Positions 16,216 through 26,417 of a DNA stretch of 64,000 nucleotides are shown one piece after another. Source of the DNA: Myxococcota bacterium (GTDB lineage Bacteria > Myxococcota_A > Bradymonadia > UBA7976 > UBA1532); assembly GCA_963169045.1 (NCBI GenBank), contig CAUJDF010000042.1, positions 184,711 through 248,710 on the forward strand, in the 5' to 3' direction. The number at the start of each line of letters is the position of its first letter. Positions within the stretch are counted from its first letter, which is position 1. The notes below the pieces were generated by a model. It made no database searches. It was not told the origin of the DNA and saw only the letters and a program-made list of their open reading frames with translations. Position numbers and translations under genes: made by a program.

Positions 16216-17058
16216 TCAGAGCATCGCGATGCCGGGCCGGCGCGGCCCGCGCGGGAAAGCCTCGTCGAGGCGACGCAGCTCTTCCGGGGCGAGCTTCAGG
16301 TCGCCCGCGCGGGCGTTCTCCCAGACGTGGTCGAGCCGCGCGGCCTTGGGGATGGTGAACGTGCCGTCGAGGCGCGTCAGGAAGGCGAGCGCGACCTGGT
16401 GGGGTGTGGCGCCGCGGGCGCGGGCGACGTCGGCGAGCACGTCGTAGCCGGGCGCCGTCTCCGCCGGGAACCTGCCGGAGCCGAACGGGCTGTAACCGAC
16501 CACGGCGATGTCGTTCTCGACGCAGAACGGGATGACGCCGTGCTCGATGTTGCGCTCGCGCAGGTGGTAGAGCACCTGGTTGCAGGCGCAGCGGCCCGGC
16601 GCGATACGCACCACCTCGCGCATCAGCTCCTCGTCGAAGTTGCTGACGCCCCACATCCGGACCTGCCCCGAGTCGACGAGCGTCTCGAATGCGCGGATCG
16701 TGTCCTCGAGCGGGTGGTCGCCCGCCCAGTGCAGCATGTAGAGGTCGATGTAGTTCGTGCGCAGGCGCGTGAGGCTGCGCTCGCACGCGTTGAGCACGCC
16801 CTCGAAGCTGGCGTGCTCCGGCAGCACCTTGCTGGCGAGGAAGACGCGCTCGCGGATGCCCTCGAGCGCAAAGCCGAGCAGGTTCTCCACCTCGCCGCCG
16901 CCGTAGAGCTCCGCCGTGTCGATGTGCGTCATGCCCGCCTCGACCGCGCGGTAGATCGCCTCGATGGCGGCGTTGCGGTCCGTCAGCTCGAGGTGCCAGG
17001 TGCCGAAGCCGATCACCGGGACGTTCAGGCGGTCGGGACCGAAGGGGCGGGCGCGCAT
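16216..17058 (-). CDS. Aldo/keto reductase
   Basis: From ATG 17058 (GGAGG eight bases upstream) the protein is 280 residues, the usual size of the AKR TIM-barrel family. The full catalytic tetrad is visible: Asp47 and Tyr52 (HIDTAELYGGG), Lys77 (FLASKVLP) and His110 (YMLHW). The late GYSPFGSG and IPKAAR motifs bind NADP(H). It should reduce a carbonyl to an alcohol with NADPH in the cytosol, but the substrate is not predictable. It is divergent from the CBS-domain gene across a 127-bp spacer that holds a sigma-54-like promoter for the latter. Confidence 0.92.
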   Translation of the reverse strand: MRARPFGPDRLNVPVIGFGTWHLELTDRNAAIEAIYRAVEAGMTHIDTAELYGGGEVENLLGFALEGIRERVFLASKVLPEHASFEGVLNACERSLTRLRTNYIDLYMLHWAGDHPLEDTIRAFETLVDSGQVRMWGVSNFDEELMREVVRIAPGRCACNQVLYHLRERNIEHGVIPFCVENDIAVVGYSPFGSGRFPAETAPGYDVLADVARARGATPHQVALAFLTRLDGTFTIPKAARLDHVWENARAGDLKLAPEELRRLDEAFPRGPRRPGIAML

Positions 17059-17084
17059 GACGGGCCTCCAACGAAGCGGAACCA

Positions 17085-17102
17085 TTGCTGCTTACAGAGC
17101 AA
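17085..17102. promoter_or_regulatory. Inverted repeat TTGCT-N8-AGCAA in the divergent spacer
   Basis: A perfect 5-bp dyad lies about 29 bases upstream of the sigma-54-like -24 element of the CBS gene, a position where an activator or IHF might bind. Short dyads like this also occur by chance. Confidence 0.3.
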
Positions 17103-17130
17103 GCGACGGGCCGGTGGCGCGGCTCGACCG

Positions 17131-17146
17131 TGGCATGACCGCTGCA
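17131..17146 (+). promoter_or_regulatory. Sigma-54-like promoter TGGCAT-N5-CTGCA
   Basis: TGGCATGACCGCTGCA keeps the invariant GG and GC exactly 12 bases apart and departs from the consensus TGGCAC-N5-TTGCA only at the sixth and twelfth positions. Transcription would begin near 17157, 29 bases before the CBS-protein ATG. Confidence 0.6.
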
Positions 17147-17185
17147 CTCCCGGGGGATGCCACTACCCCCCCGAGGAGGAAGGCC

Positions 17186-17620
17186 ATGAAGGCCCGCGAG
17201 ATCATGACTCCCGATCCCTTCTTCGTGACGCCGGACCAGAGCCTCATCCAGGCCGCGAAGATCATGCGCGAGCACGACGTCGGCATCGTGCCGGTCGTCC
17301 AGGATCAAACGAACCACCGCCTCATCGGTGTGGTGACCGACCGCGACATCACGGTGCGGCATGTGGCGGAAGGCCACGAGGGTGATTGCCTCGTCCGCGA
17401 GGCCATGAGCGAGCACCTCGTCACCGCGCGCCCCGACGAGGACCTCGACTCGATCATGAAGAAGATGCAGGACCGCCAGATCCGCCGGATCCCGGTCGTC
17501 GAGAACAACGAGCTCATCGGCATCATCGCCCAGGCCGACGTCGCCGTTCACTGCGACCAGCCGGAGGGCGTGAAGAAGACGGTGGAAGGCATCTCGAACC
17601 CGGCGCACCCGAAGCGCTGA
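17186..17620 (+). CDS. CBS-domain pair protein
   Basis: ATG 17186 follows GAGGAGGAAGG and gives a 144-residue protein. It consists of two CBS motifs: about 7-60 (IMTPDPFFVTPDQSLIQAA...GVVTDRDI) and about 72-125 (MSEHLVTARPDEDLDSIMK...GIIAQADV). Stand-alone CBS pairs bind adenosine nucleotides and act as energy or stress sensors on other proteins. The lone gene has a sigma-54-like promoter, so expression probably depends on an enhancer-binding activator. It converges on the pirin gene with 16 bp between stops (GGGCGGCCGCCC palindrome). Confidence 0.92.
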   Translation: MKAREIMTPDPFFVTPDQSLIQAAKIMREHDVGIVPVVQDQTNHRLIGVVTDRDITVRHVAEGHEGDCLVREAMSEHLVTARPDEDLDSIMKKMQDRQIRRIPVVENNELIGIIAQADVAVHCDQPEGVKKTVEGISNPAHPKR

Positions 17621-17636
17621 GCCGGGGCGGCCGCCC

Positions 17637-18764
17637 TCACGCGGGCCGCTCGACCGTGCCGTCGGCGCGGCGGGCGAAGCGGACGCCTTCGGGGCCGTGC
17701 ACCGGGTCGTGGCTCGGCCAGGGCCAGCCGCCGAAGCGCGTGCGCTGGTAGTCGAGGACCGTCTGGCGGATCTCCTCGCGCGTGTTCATCACGAACGGCC
17801 CGTGCTGCACCACCGGCTCGGCGATGGGCCGCGCCTGCAGCAGCAGCAGCTCCGCCTCGTCGGCGCCGTTCTCGAGCGTCACGGCCACGTCCGGCCGCAG
17901 CTCGAGGCCGCGGGAGGCCGGGATGTCGCGGCCGCCCAGCTTCAGGCCCGCCCCGCGGAAGAAGTAGAGCGTGCGGTTCGTGCCCGTCAGCGCCGCCGGC
18001 AGCGTCCAACGCGCGCCCGGCGCCATCTTGATCGTCCAGATCGCGAAGTCGGTGTCGGGCCGCGACGCCCAGGACTTCGGCGGCGGCGACGGCGCCTTCG
18101 CGTCGTCGAGCCGGCCGGCGATCACCGCGATCTCGGTGGGCCGCCCGGCCTCGTCCTTCGCCACGACGCGCGGGATGTCGTCGTTCCAGAGCATGGAGAA
18201 GTGCGGCGCCGCCATCTTGTCGGCGCGGGGCAGGTTCACCCAAATCTGGAACAATTCCACGGGGTTGGGGCCACCTCTGTCGAGCAGCGGGAACATCTCC
18301 GCGTGCTGGATGCCGGCGCCGGCGGTCAGCCACTGCACGTCGCCGCGGCCGTAGCGCGCGGCGGCGCCGAGCGAGTCGGAGTGGTCGAGCAGGCCGCGCC
18401 GCACGACGGTCACGGTCTCGAAGCCGCGGTGCGGGTGGCTCGGGAAGCCGGGCACCACCTCGCCGTGGTACATGCGCCAGCCGTCGAGACCGGCGAAGTC
18501 CTGCCCGAGGTCGCGCCCGGCCAGCGACGCCGCCGGCCCGAAGCGCTCGTTGCCCGCGGGGTAGGCGTCGTCGTGGTGCACGCAGAACAGGAACGGGTCG
18601 CGCGTGGGCCACTGAAAGCCGAGCGGGAACATGCCGCGCACGGCGTTCTCGGCCGGGGTGACGAGGGTCATGGTCTTCTCCTGCTTGGGGCCTTCGACCG
18701 CGCACCCGGCCACGGTCGCGGCGGCGATCACCTTCAGCGCGTCACGGCGGGGCATGTCGGTCAT
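17637..18764 (-). CDS. Pirin-family protein with Tat-type lipoprotein signal
   Basis: The 375-residue protein starts at ATG 18764 behind AAGGAGG. The N-terminus MPRRDALKVIAAATVAGC has an RR motif, hydrophobic stretch and lipobox-like VAGC, so it is probably exported by Tat. The pirin N-terminal cupin is clear: HPHRGFETVTVV and GDVQWLTAGAGIQHAE carry the metal-binding histidines and glutamate. A second, weaker cupin half follows. Pirins bind iron, and some are quercetinases. It sits just downstream of the cytochrome oxidase genes in the same direction, 93 bp after ctaF, and may or may not be in that operon. An exported pirin is unusual, since most are cytosolic. Confidence 0.85.
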   Translation of the reverse strand: MTDMPRRDALKVIAAATVAGCAVEGPKQEKTMTLVTPAENAVRGMFPLGFQWPTRDPFLFCVHHDDAYPAGNERFGPAASLAGRDLGQDFAGLDGWRMYHGEVVPGFPSHPHRGFETVTVVRRGLLDHSDSLGAAARYGRGDVQWLTAGAGIQHAEMFPLLDRGGPNPVELFQIWVNLPRADKMAAPHFSMLWNDDIPRVVAKDEAGRPTEIAVIAGRLDDAKAPSPPPKSWASRPDTDFAIWTIKMAPGARWTLPAALTGTNRTLYFFRGAGLKLGGRDIPASRGLELRPDVAVTLENGADEAELLLLQARPIAEPVVQHGPFVMNTREEIRQTVLDYQRTRFGGWPWPSHDPVHGPEGVRFARRADGTVERPA

Positions 18765-18857
18765 GGCGGTGGCCTCCTTACGCCGCTCAACCTAGCGACG
18801 CCCGCGCCCCGGCACCAGCCCCCGCCCCCGGAACGCATCGTCACCAGAGGGAAACAA

Positions 18858-19136
18858 TCACTGTGGCAGGAAGCCCGTCGTTCGACGGAGGAAGACGTCG
18901 GTCGCCGCGATGCCGAAGAGCACGACGTACATCACGAGGCCGCTCAGCGCGAAGAGGCGCTCCCCGGCGGGCGCGTGGCGCAGGTGCATGAAGTACACGG
19001 CGACGAGGCCGACCTTCACCGTGGCGATCGCCATCGCCACCGGCATCTCGGCCCCGCCCAGGTCGAGGCGCGACACGCCGTAGCTCAGGAGCGTCAGCGC
19101 GAGCAGCGCCGCGCCGGTGATCGCGTAGGTCCTCAC
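18858..19136 (-). CDS. ctaF: Cytochrome c oxidase subunit IV (caa3 type)
   Basis: A 92-residue protein from GTG 19136, which overlaps the ctaE stop (GTGA). It has three hydrophobic helices, and the conserved mid-segment ATVKVGLVAVYFMHLRH is diagnostic for the bacterial oxidase subunit IV family (COX4 pro). It stabilises the oxidase core. It is the last gene of the respiratory block. The track shows it only inside a longer merged frame. Confidence 0.88.
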   Translation of the reverse strand: MRTYAITGAALLALTLLSYGVSRLDLGGAEMPVAMAIATVKVGLVAVYFMHLRHAPAGERLFALSGLVMYVVLFGIAATDVFLRRTTGFLPQ

Positions 19137-19765
19137 TTCGGCGCGCCTCCGGTCAGGTAATAGAGCGGCCACAGGAAGATCCAGATGGCATCGACGAGGT
19201 GCCAGTACAGCGCGCCGAGCTCGAGCTGCGCGGCGCGCAGCGTCCCCCGGCGGATGCGCCAGGCCATCACGAGCAGCACGCCGGCGCCCACCGTCACGTG
19301 GATCGCGTGCAACCCCGTCGTCAGCCAGTAGAGCGTGAAGAAGGCCGCCTCGCCCGGCAGCGCCCCCTCCGCGAAGTAGCGTCCCCGGCCGCCGGGCAGG
19401 ATGCCTTCGTCGATGTGGACGCCATACTCGGTGAGCTTCACGACGAGGAAGAGACCCGCCAGCAGGACGGTGGTCGCGACGAGCCGGAACGCCGCCCTCG
19501 GCGCGCCGTGCTGCAGCTTGCGCAGGCCCATTGCCACCGTGATGCTCGCGGTGATGAGCACGATCGTGTTCACCGTGCCGAGCAGCGCGTGGTTGTGCCC
19601 GACGCCGCTCGCGAAGGCCGCCGGCCAGTACAGGCGGTAGCACATGTAGAGGAAGAACAGACCGGCGAACAGCAGCAGCTCGCTCGCGAGGAACACCCAC
19701 ATGGCGAAGCGCGCCGCCGTCTGTTGGCGCGCGAGGCTCTCGAAGTGGGCGGCGTGCTCGGCCAT
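19133..19765 (-). CDS. ctaE: Cytochrome c oxidase subunit III
   Basis: A 210-residue integral membrane protein with about five to six helices. It carries the subunit III hallmarks ASELLLFAGLFFLY near the N-terminus, TGLHAIHVTVGAG, and a C-terminal YWHLVDAIWIFLWPLYYL. It belongs to the proton-pumping heme-copper oxidase. It begins seven bases after the ctaD stop and its stop overlaps the ctaF start. Confidence 0.95.
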   Translation of the reverse strand: MAEHAAHFESLARQQTAARFAMWVFLASELLLFAGLFFLYMCYRLYWPAAFASGVGHNHALLGTVNTIVLITASITVAMGLRKLQHGAPRAAFRLVATTVLLAGLFLVVKLTEYGVHIDEGILPGGRGRYFAEGALPGEAAFFTLYWLTTGLHAIHVTVGAGVLLVMAWRIRRGTLRAAQLELGALYWHLVDAIWIFLWPLYYLTGGAPK

Positions 19766-19772
19766 GGTTCCC

Positions 19773-21404
19773 TCAGGGCAGCGCGGCGGGGCCCTCGGGC
19801 GGCTCTTGCCCCGTGTAGTCGTAGGCGCCGCGGTGCAAGGCCGGCGACCCCGGGAAGTTGTACGGCGGCGGCGGCGAGGCGGTGCGCCACTCGAAGCCGG
19901 CCGAGTGCCACGGGTTGTCGGTGGCGACGGCGCCGTGCCGCAGCGACCAGGCCAGGTACAGCACGGTCGTGAGCAGCGCGATGCCGAGCAGCCACGAGCC
20001 GCCGGTGCTGATCACGTGCAGCCACTGCATGGACTCTGGGTAGTCGTAGTAGCGGCGCGGCATGCCGAGGTTGCCGAGGAGGAACTGCGGCACGAACGTG
20101 ACGTTGAAGCCGATGAACACGAGCACCGCCATCGCCACGCCCCAGGTCTCGGGGTAGTTGCGCCCGGTGACCTTCGGGAACCAGTAGTGCACCGCGGCGA
20201 GGAAGGCCGTGAGCGTCCCGCCCACCATGATGAAGTGGAAGTGCGCCACGACGAAGTAGGTGTCGTGCCAGTGGACGTCGAGGCTCATCGTGGCCACGGC
20301 GACGCCGGTCATGCCGCCGAAGACGAACAGAAAGAGGAACGCCAGCACATACAGCAGCGGTGCCTTCAGCGAGATCGATCCCTGGTAGAGCGTGCCCGTC
20401 CAGGTGAACACCTTGATGGCCGAGAAGATGGCCACCACCATCGAAAGGATGCCGAAGCTGCCGGCGGCGAACGTCGACATGCCCGCCGTGAACATGTGAT
20501 GGCCCCAGGCGAGGAAGCCGAAGAACGTGATGCCGACGGTGGCGATGACGATCGCCTGGTACGACAGCGGGTTCTTGCGGCTGAAGGCGCACACGACCTC
20601 GCTGATCACGCCCATGGCCGGCAGGACCATGATGTAGACCGCCGGGTGCGAGTAGAACCAGAACAGATGCTGGAAGATGACCGGGTCGCCCCCGCGCCGT
20701 GGATCGAAGATGCCCCAGTCGAACAGGTGTTCCATGCCGATGAGCAGCAGCACCAGGCCCAGGACGGGCGTCGCGAGCACCTGGATGACGCTCGTGCCGT
20801 AGATGGCCCAGACGAACAGCGGCATCTGCATCCACTGCAGGCCCTTGGCGCGCATCGTGTGCACCGTGGCGATGAAGTTCACGCCGGTCACGATCGAAGA
20901 CCAGCCGAGGATGAACACGCCGATGAGGACGGGCACGACCGCCGTCGCCGTCTGGGCGCTGTACGGCACGTAGAACGTCCAGCCGGTGTCGGCGCCGCCC
21001 ATGAACAGACCGAACAGCGCGACGACGGCGCCCGCCACGTAGATGTAGAAGCTCGCGAGGTTGAGCCGCGGGAAGGCGACGTCGTTGGCGCCGATCATGA
21101 GCGGCAGCAGGAAGTTCCCGAAACCGCTGGGGATGGCGGGGATCATGAACAGCCAGACCATGACCACGCCGTGCGCGGTGAACATGCGGTTGTAGGTCAT
21201 GGGTCCCATGAGGGTCTCGCGCGGCGCCAGCAGCTCGAGGCGCAGCAGCAGCGCGAACAGACCACCGACGAACAGGAAGAGGCTCGTCGCGATGAGGAAC
21301 ATCAGGCCGATGCGCTTGTGGTCGCGCGTCGTCAGCCACGATCGCAGCGTCCGCTCTCCGCCCAGGTAGCTCTCGCCCGCGTGGCGCTCGGTGGTCGGGG
21401 TCAT
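19773..21404 (-). CDS. ctaD: Cytochrome c oxidase subunit I (A2 type)
   Basis: ATG 21404 overlaps the ctaC stop (ATGA) and gives 543 residues with about 12 helices. The low-spin heme ligand (TAHGVVMVWLF), the CuB ligands (YSHPAVYIMVLP, WGHHMFTAG) and the high-spin heme ligand (VAHFHFIMVGG) are all present. The K-channel tyrosine is in the HPAVY motif. Position 278 is not the A1-type glutamate: the sequence reads FYSHPAVY, the Tyr-Ser signature of A2-type heme-copper oxidases. It reduces O2 to water and pumps protons. The track start at 22175 is a read-through artefact. Confidence 0.96.
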   Translation of the reverse strand: MTPTTERHAGESYLGGERTLRSWLTTRDHKRIGLMFLIATSLFLFVGGLFALLLRLELLAPRETLMGPMTYNRMFTAHGVVMVWLFMIPAIPSGFGNFLLPLMIGANDVAFPRLNLASFYIYVAGAVVALFGLFMGGADTGWTFYVPYSAQTATAVVPVLIGVFILGWSSIVTGVNFIATVHTMRAKGLQWMQMPLFVWAIYGTSVIQVLATPVLGLVLLLIGMEHLFDWGIFDPRRGGDPVIFQHLFWFYSHPAVYIMVLPAMGVISEVVCAFSRKNPLSYQAIVIATVGITFFGFLAWGHHMFTAGMSTFAAGSFGILSMVVAIFSAIKVFTWTGTLYQGSISLKAPLLYVLAFLFLFVFGGMTGVAVATMSLDVHWHDTYFVVAHFHFIMVGGTLTAFLAAVHYWFPKVTGRNYPETWGVAMAVLVFIGFNVTFVPQFLLGNLGMPRRYYDYPESMQWLHVISTGGSWLLGIALLTTVLYLAWSLRHGAVATDNPWHSAGFEWRTASPPPPYNFPGSPALHRGAYDYTGQEPPEGPAALP

Positions 21405-22438
21405 GGCGCGCGCCCCGCGTCGTGCCGCAGCGACTTGATGTACTCGACGATGGCGGCGACGTCCGCCGGCTCCATCTGTCCCTGGTAGGTCGGCATCACT
21501 GGCGGGTAGCCGGCGACGAGGTCCTCCATGGGACGCATCATCGACTGCGTCAGGTAGGCGGCGTCGGCGACGAGACGCTGGCCGGTGACCAGCACGCGCT
21601 CGCTGCCGAACAGACCGCGCCACGTCGGGCCGATGTGCGGCTGCCCGTCGACGGTGTGGCACGCCAGGCAGCCATAGCGGGCCGCCTGCTGCTCGCCGCG
21701 CTGCGCGATCGAGATCGCCTCGCGCTCGCCGAGCCGCCCGCCGGCGATGTCGGCGTTGCCGCCGGCCTCGCCGACCGCCGGCGGGACGGCCCCCTCGAGC
21801 CAGCGCTGGTACTCTTCCGGCGGGAGCGCCACGAGCGTCGCCCACATGCGCGAGTGCGACAGACCGCAATACTCGGCGCAGTACACCGGGAAGCTGCCCG
21901 GGCGGTCGATGGTGAACGACAACGACGTGTAGCGGCCGGGGATGGCATCCTGCTTCACGCGCAACGCCGGCACGAAGAACGAGTGGACGACGTCGCGCGC
22001 CGTGATGAGCAGGCGCACCGGCCGCGCCGCCGGCACCACGAGCACGCCCACCGTGTCGGGGCCGTCGGCGCTGGCGAACTTCCACATCCACTGCTTGCCG
22101 GTGACATAGATCTCGAGCGCGCCCTCGGGCGCCCGCTGGAGGGCGATCATCTGTCGATAGCCGACGAACCACCACGCGAGGAACAGACCGAGCAGCAGGC
22201 CGGCCATCGCGAGCTCGTACTTCACGGGCAGCGCGATGAAGCGGGTCGGCCGCGGACGGTCGCCCATGCGGCGGTACTTCACGAGGAAGACGAGCGCCGT
22301 CAGGCCGACCGCCAGCGCGCCGAGCATGGTCGCCGAGATCACCCAGAAGTGCAGCGCGTCGATGTCGCGCGCCTGCCGCGAGGCGGCCTCCGGCAGGAAG
22401 AGCACGTCGCGCATCAGATCGGCCGACGCGGGGATCAT
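21401..22438 (-). CDS. ctaC: Cytochrome c oxidase subunit II with fused cytochrome c
   Basis: A 345-residue protein with two N-terminal membrane helices. Its periplasmic cupredoxin domain has the CuA site: His in DVVHSFFVPALR, then CAEYCGLSHSRM (two Cys, His and Met). A C-terminal cytochrome c domain (about 250-345) has CLACH and the methionine ligand in PPVMPTYQG. This fusion defines a caa3 oxidase. It would take electrons from ACIII or a mono-heme carrier and pass them through its own heme c and CuA to subunit I. The start overlaps the stop of the upstream small gene. Confidence 0.96.
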   Translation of the reverse strand: MIPASADLMRDVLFLPEAASRQARDIDALHFWVISATMLGALAVGLTALVFLVKYRRMGDRPRPTRFIALPVKYELAMAGLLLGLFLAWWFVGYRQMIALQRAPEGALEIYVTGKQWMWKFASADGPDTVGVLVVPAARPVRLLITARDVVHSFFVPALRVKQDAIPGRYTSLSFTIDRPGSFPVYCAEYCGLSHSRMWATLVALPPEEYQRWLEGAVPPAVGEAGGNADIAGGRLGEREAISIAQRGEQQAARYGCLACHTVDGQPHIGPTWRGLFGSERVLVTGQRLVADAAYLTQSMMRPMEDLVAGYPPVMPTYQGQMEPADVAAIVEYIKSLRHDAGRAP

Positions 22439-22797
22439 GGCGGCGCCCCCGCCCTCAGGGCCATGTCGATGGCGGCGTCGATGGGGACGTGGACGACGCC
22501 GCGCTCGCGGTCGACCCAGCCGTAGGACTCGAGGGCGCGCCGCTCCGCGGCGTGGCGGCGCTCGCCGTCGGCGGTGTCGCGGATCGAGTCGTAGTAGATG
22601 CCGAGCTTCGCCGCGTCGGGCGGCAGCGGCGGGTCGTGCTCGTCGTAGTCATGGAAGCCGCCGCCGAGCCGGGGCAGGAGCCACGCCGCCGCGGCGATCG
22701 AGGCGACGGTCACGCCGACGGACGCGACCAGCATCCGGAACACACGCCGGAACGGCAGCTCGCTGTCTTCATGTCGCACCTCGCCCGGGATGTGCAT
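22435..22797 (-). CDS. Small membrane protein of ACIII/oxidase loci
   Basis: A 120-residue protein from ATG 22797 with one N-terminal membrane helix (about 24-43). The soluble domain ends in YGWVDRERGVVHVPIDAAIDMAL. A segment with this wording recurs, as I recall, in small proteins encoded between ACIII and cytochrome oxidase genes in several phyla; its role is not established. Placement between actF and ctaC, with the 4-base overlap into ctaC, suggests an assembly or supercomplex factor (inference). Confidence 0.75.
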   Translation of the reverse strand: MHIPGEVRHEDSELPFRRVFRMLVASVGVTVASIAAAAWLLPRLGGGFHDYDEHDPPLPPDAAKLGIYYDSIRDTADGERRHAAERRALESYGWVDRERGVVHVPIDAAIDMALRAGAPP

Positions 22798-22805
22798 CGC
22801 CCCCC

Positions 22806-23954
22806 CTACCCCGGCTCGCCTTTGTAGCGCAGCCCCTCCGCCAGCGCCGGATCGCCGACCGGCATTGAGGCGCCATGGCGCGCGCGCAAGGCCCCGAAGG
22901 CCACGCACGCCCCCGACACCGCGACGAGCGCCGACAGATCGAGCCAGTGCGGCGCGAAGGCCTCCGGGTGCAGCTCGGGCAGCACCAGGTAGTAGTGGTC
23001 CATGACATGGGCCGGCAGGATGACGGCGCCGACCCCTGCCAGCGCGCGCGGGCGCATCTTCAGCGGCTGGGAGAGGAGCAGCGCGAAAGGCAGCGCGAAG
23101 TGCGCGACGAGGAGCGCCACGCCGAAGCCCTGCCAGCCGCCCGCCCAGCGGTCGAGGTACCAGGTGACCTCGTCGGGCAGGTCCACGAGCCAGACGAGCA
23201 TCGTCTGGGCGAAGCCGATGTACATCCAGAAGATCGTGAAGGCGAGCATCAGTCGGCCCACGGCGAACGAGTGGCCGGAGCCGAGCGGCGCGCCAGCGCA
23301 GGCGATCCTCCATGCCACGAGCGAGAGCGCGGCGACGAATCCGCCGCCGAAGTAATAGACGCCGTACACGTTCGAGAACCAGGCCGGGTTGAGGGACATG
23401 ACCCAGTCCCAGGCGGCGAAAGACACGAGGAAGGCGACGACGGTCAGCGCCACCGCGCTGAAGCCGACCATGCGGGCGCGCAGGCGCTCGGCGTCCTGGC
23501 GGTCCTGCCGGCGGGACCAGCGGCGGAGCGCCTCGGCGACGGCGCCGAGCGCGACGACATAGGACAGAGCGCGCGCGGTGAAGAAGGGCCGGTTCAGCCA
23601 CCCCAGCTTCTTCTCGACGAGGTGGGCCTCGGCGGGCGGCAGGGCGTGCACGTCGCCGGCCCAGGGATACAGATGGCCGAGCGAGAGCAGGATCGGCAAC
23701 AACAGGACGAGGAACAGCGGCAGGACGGCGACGACATCCTCGGCGAACCGGCGCAGCGGCACGAACCAGCGGGCGTTGCTGGCGTTGCCGATGAGCACGA
23801 GGAAGAGCATGCCGGCGACGAGCGAGAAGCACGTGCTGAACGCGAACAGATACGCGTGGCTCGCCTGCGCCGGTTCGACGGCCCAGCCGATCGCGGTGGG
23901 GAGGCCGCCGGCGAGCAGCGCGGCGAGGCCGCCCCTCAGGAGCGCGCGGTTCAC
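22806..23954 (-). CDS. actF: Alternative complex III subunit ActF (integral membrane)
   Basis: GTG 23954 overlaps the actE stop (GTGA) and gives a 382-residue protein with about ten membrane helices. Segments such as WDWVMSLNPAWFSNVYGVYYFGGGFVA and HAHVMDHYYLVLPELHPE-type wording (here PAHVMDHYYLVLPELHPE) are characteristic of ActF, which is related to the NrfD/PsrC-like ActC. It forms part of the membrane sector of the quinol:electron acceptor oxidoreductase. Gene order actE-actF fits ACIII operons. Confidence 0.92.
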   Translation of the reverse strand: MNRALLRGGLAALLAGGLPTAIGWAVEPAQASHAYLFAFSTCFSLVAGMLFLVLIGNASNARWFVPLRRFAEDVVAVLPLFLVLLLPILLSLGHLYPWAGDVHALPPAEAHLVEKKLGWLNRPFFTARALSYVVALGAVAEALRRWSRRQDRQDAERLRARMVGFSAVALTVVAFLVSFAAWDWVMSLNPAWFSNVYGVYYFGGGFVAALSLVAWRIACAGAPLGSGHSFAVGRLMLAFTIFWMYIGFAQTMLVWLVDLPDEVTWYLDRWAGGWQGFGVALLVAHFALPFALLLSQPLKMRPRALAGVGAVILPAHVMDHYYLVLPELHPEAFAPHWLDLSALVAVSGACVAFGALRARHGASMPVGDPALAEGLRYKGEPG

Positions 23955-24553
23955 GGCGTCCCTCCCGACCGCCCCGGGGGCGGCGCGCGTTCGAGGGCCT
24001 CGCGCTGCGCCGCGTCGAGCTGCGCCAAGGGCACGTCCTGGCTGCGCTGCAGGACGCGCAGGTACGCGACGACGGCCCAGCGGTCGTCGGGATCCAGCTG
24101 CGCCTCGTAGCCGGGCATCAGGCCGTAGCCGTGGCGGACGATCCGATAGACGTCGCCCGGCGGCAGCTGGCGGATGCGCGGCTGGTGGAGCGACGGCGGC
24201 GGTCGCAGCCGCATGCGCTCGGCGACGGGCGTTCGGGCCGTGCCGCGCACGCCGTGACACGGCGCGCAGAACGTGTCGAAGCGATGGCGACCGCGCACCA
24301 GCAGTTCGCGGCTCAGCGGCACCGGGATCGAGGTGAGCGCGTTGCCGGCCTCGTCGAGGCCCTCGTGCAGGCGGCGGTCGCGCGGCGCCGGGCGGAAGGT
24401 GCGCGTGCCTTCGGGCGGCGGCTGCATGGCGCCGGGCTCGTACGGATCGAGGCGCGGCTGCTCGGCCATGCGGTTGAGATCGAAGTCGGGCGCGAACCAG
24501 ACGTCGTCGGTGCGGCAGCCGGCGAGCAGCAACGCGAGGGCGACCAGCCTCAT
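23951..24553 (-). CDS. actE: Alternative complex III subunit ActE (mono-heme cytochrome c lipoprotein)
   Basis: A 200-residue lipoprotein (MRLVALALLLAGC). It has one c-type heme site CAPCH in HRFDTFCAPCHGVRGT and a likely methionine axial ligand in YGLMPGYE, the usual c-type fold. In ACIII this subunit relays electrons from the pentaheme subunit toward the acceptor, here presumably the caa3 oxidase. The start overlaps the actD stop. Confidence 0.92.
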   Translation of the reverse strand: MRLVALALLLAGCRTDDVWFAPDFDLNRMAEQPRLDPYEPGAMQPPPEGTRTFRPAPRDRRLHEGLDEAGNALTSIPVPLSRELLVRGRHRFDTFCAPCHGVRGTARTPVAERMRLRPPPSLHQPRIRQLPPGDVYRIVRHGYGLMPGYEAQLDPDDRWAVVAYLRVLQRSQDVPLAQLDAAQREALERAPPPGRSGGTP

Positions 24554-25085
24554 GCGGGCGCCTCCTCGCCGACGCGCAGGACGCGGCGCGCGCCGAGCGC
24601 CGTCAGACGTCGCATGCTGACGTCCGCCGCGTAGCGCGGGTCGCGGGCGTCGACGGCGAGGAAGTAGCCGTCGATCGAGGCCCGCTCGAAGCCCTCGATC
24701 TCGAATACGGGATGCCACAGCCGCGGCAGGCGACACAGCCACGCCCAGCCGAAGAAGGCGGCGAGTCCGGCGAAGAGCACCGTCAGCTCGAACGTGATGG
24801 GGATGAACGCCGGCATGGCATGGGCCGGCCGCGATCCGATGTTCAGCGGGTAGTCGACGGCGTTCGTCCACCACATGCCGACGTAGGCGACGGTGGCGCC
24901 GAGCAGGCCGCCGCCGAGGACGAACCACGCGAGCGGCGACTTCGGCAACGCCAGCGCCTCCTCGACCGCGCGGTGCGGCAGCGGCAGGTAGGCGTCGAGA
25001 CGACGGTAGCCCTCGTCGCGCAGCGCGCGGATGGCCGCGGCGAGCGCGTCGGGTCCCTGGAACTCGGCCATGAGCCCGCGACGCA

Positions 25086-25086
<1 letters not shown>
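24550..25086 (-). CDS. actD: Alternative complex III subunit ActD (DUF3341)
   Basis: A 178-residue protein with an N-terminal soluble domain (MAEFQGPDALAAAIRALRDEGYRRLDAYLP) followed by two membrane helices (about 55-75 and 95-115) and a C-terminal soluble part. This is the DUF3341/ActD layout. It is a structural membrane subunit with no cofactor. An internal ATG (MAEFQ) is an alternative start. The start shares one base with the actC stop (TGATG). Confidence 0.9.

Positions 25087-26413
<1,327 letters not shown>

Positions 26414-26417
<4 letters not shown>

Noticed and set aside
17625-17636. Palindrome GGGCGGCCGCCC as a terminator between the CBS and pirin genes
   Set aside because: It has no loop and no T-tract. 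In GC-rich DNA such a palindrome is common, so it was mentioned only in the CBS entry.
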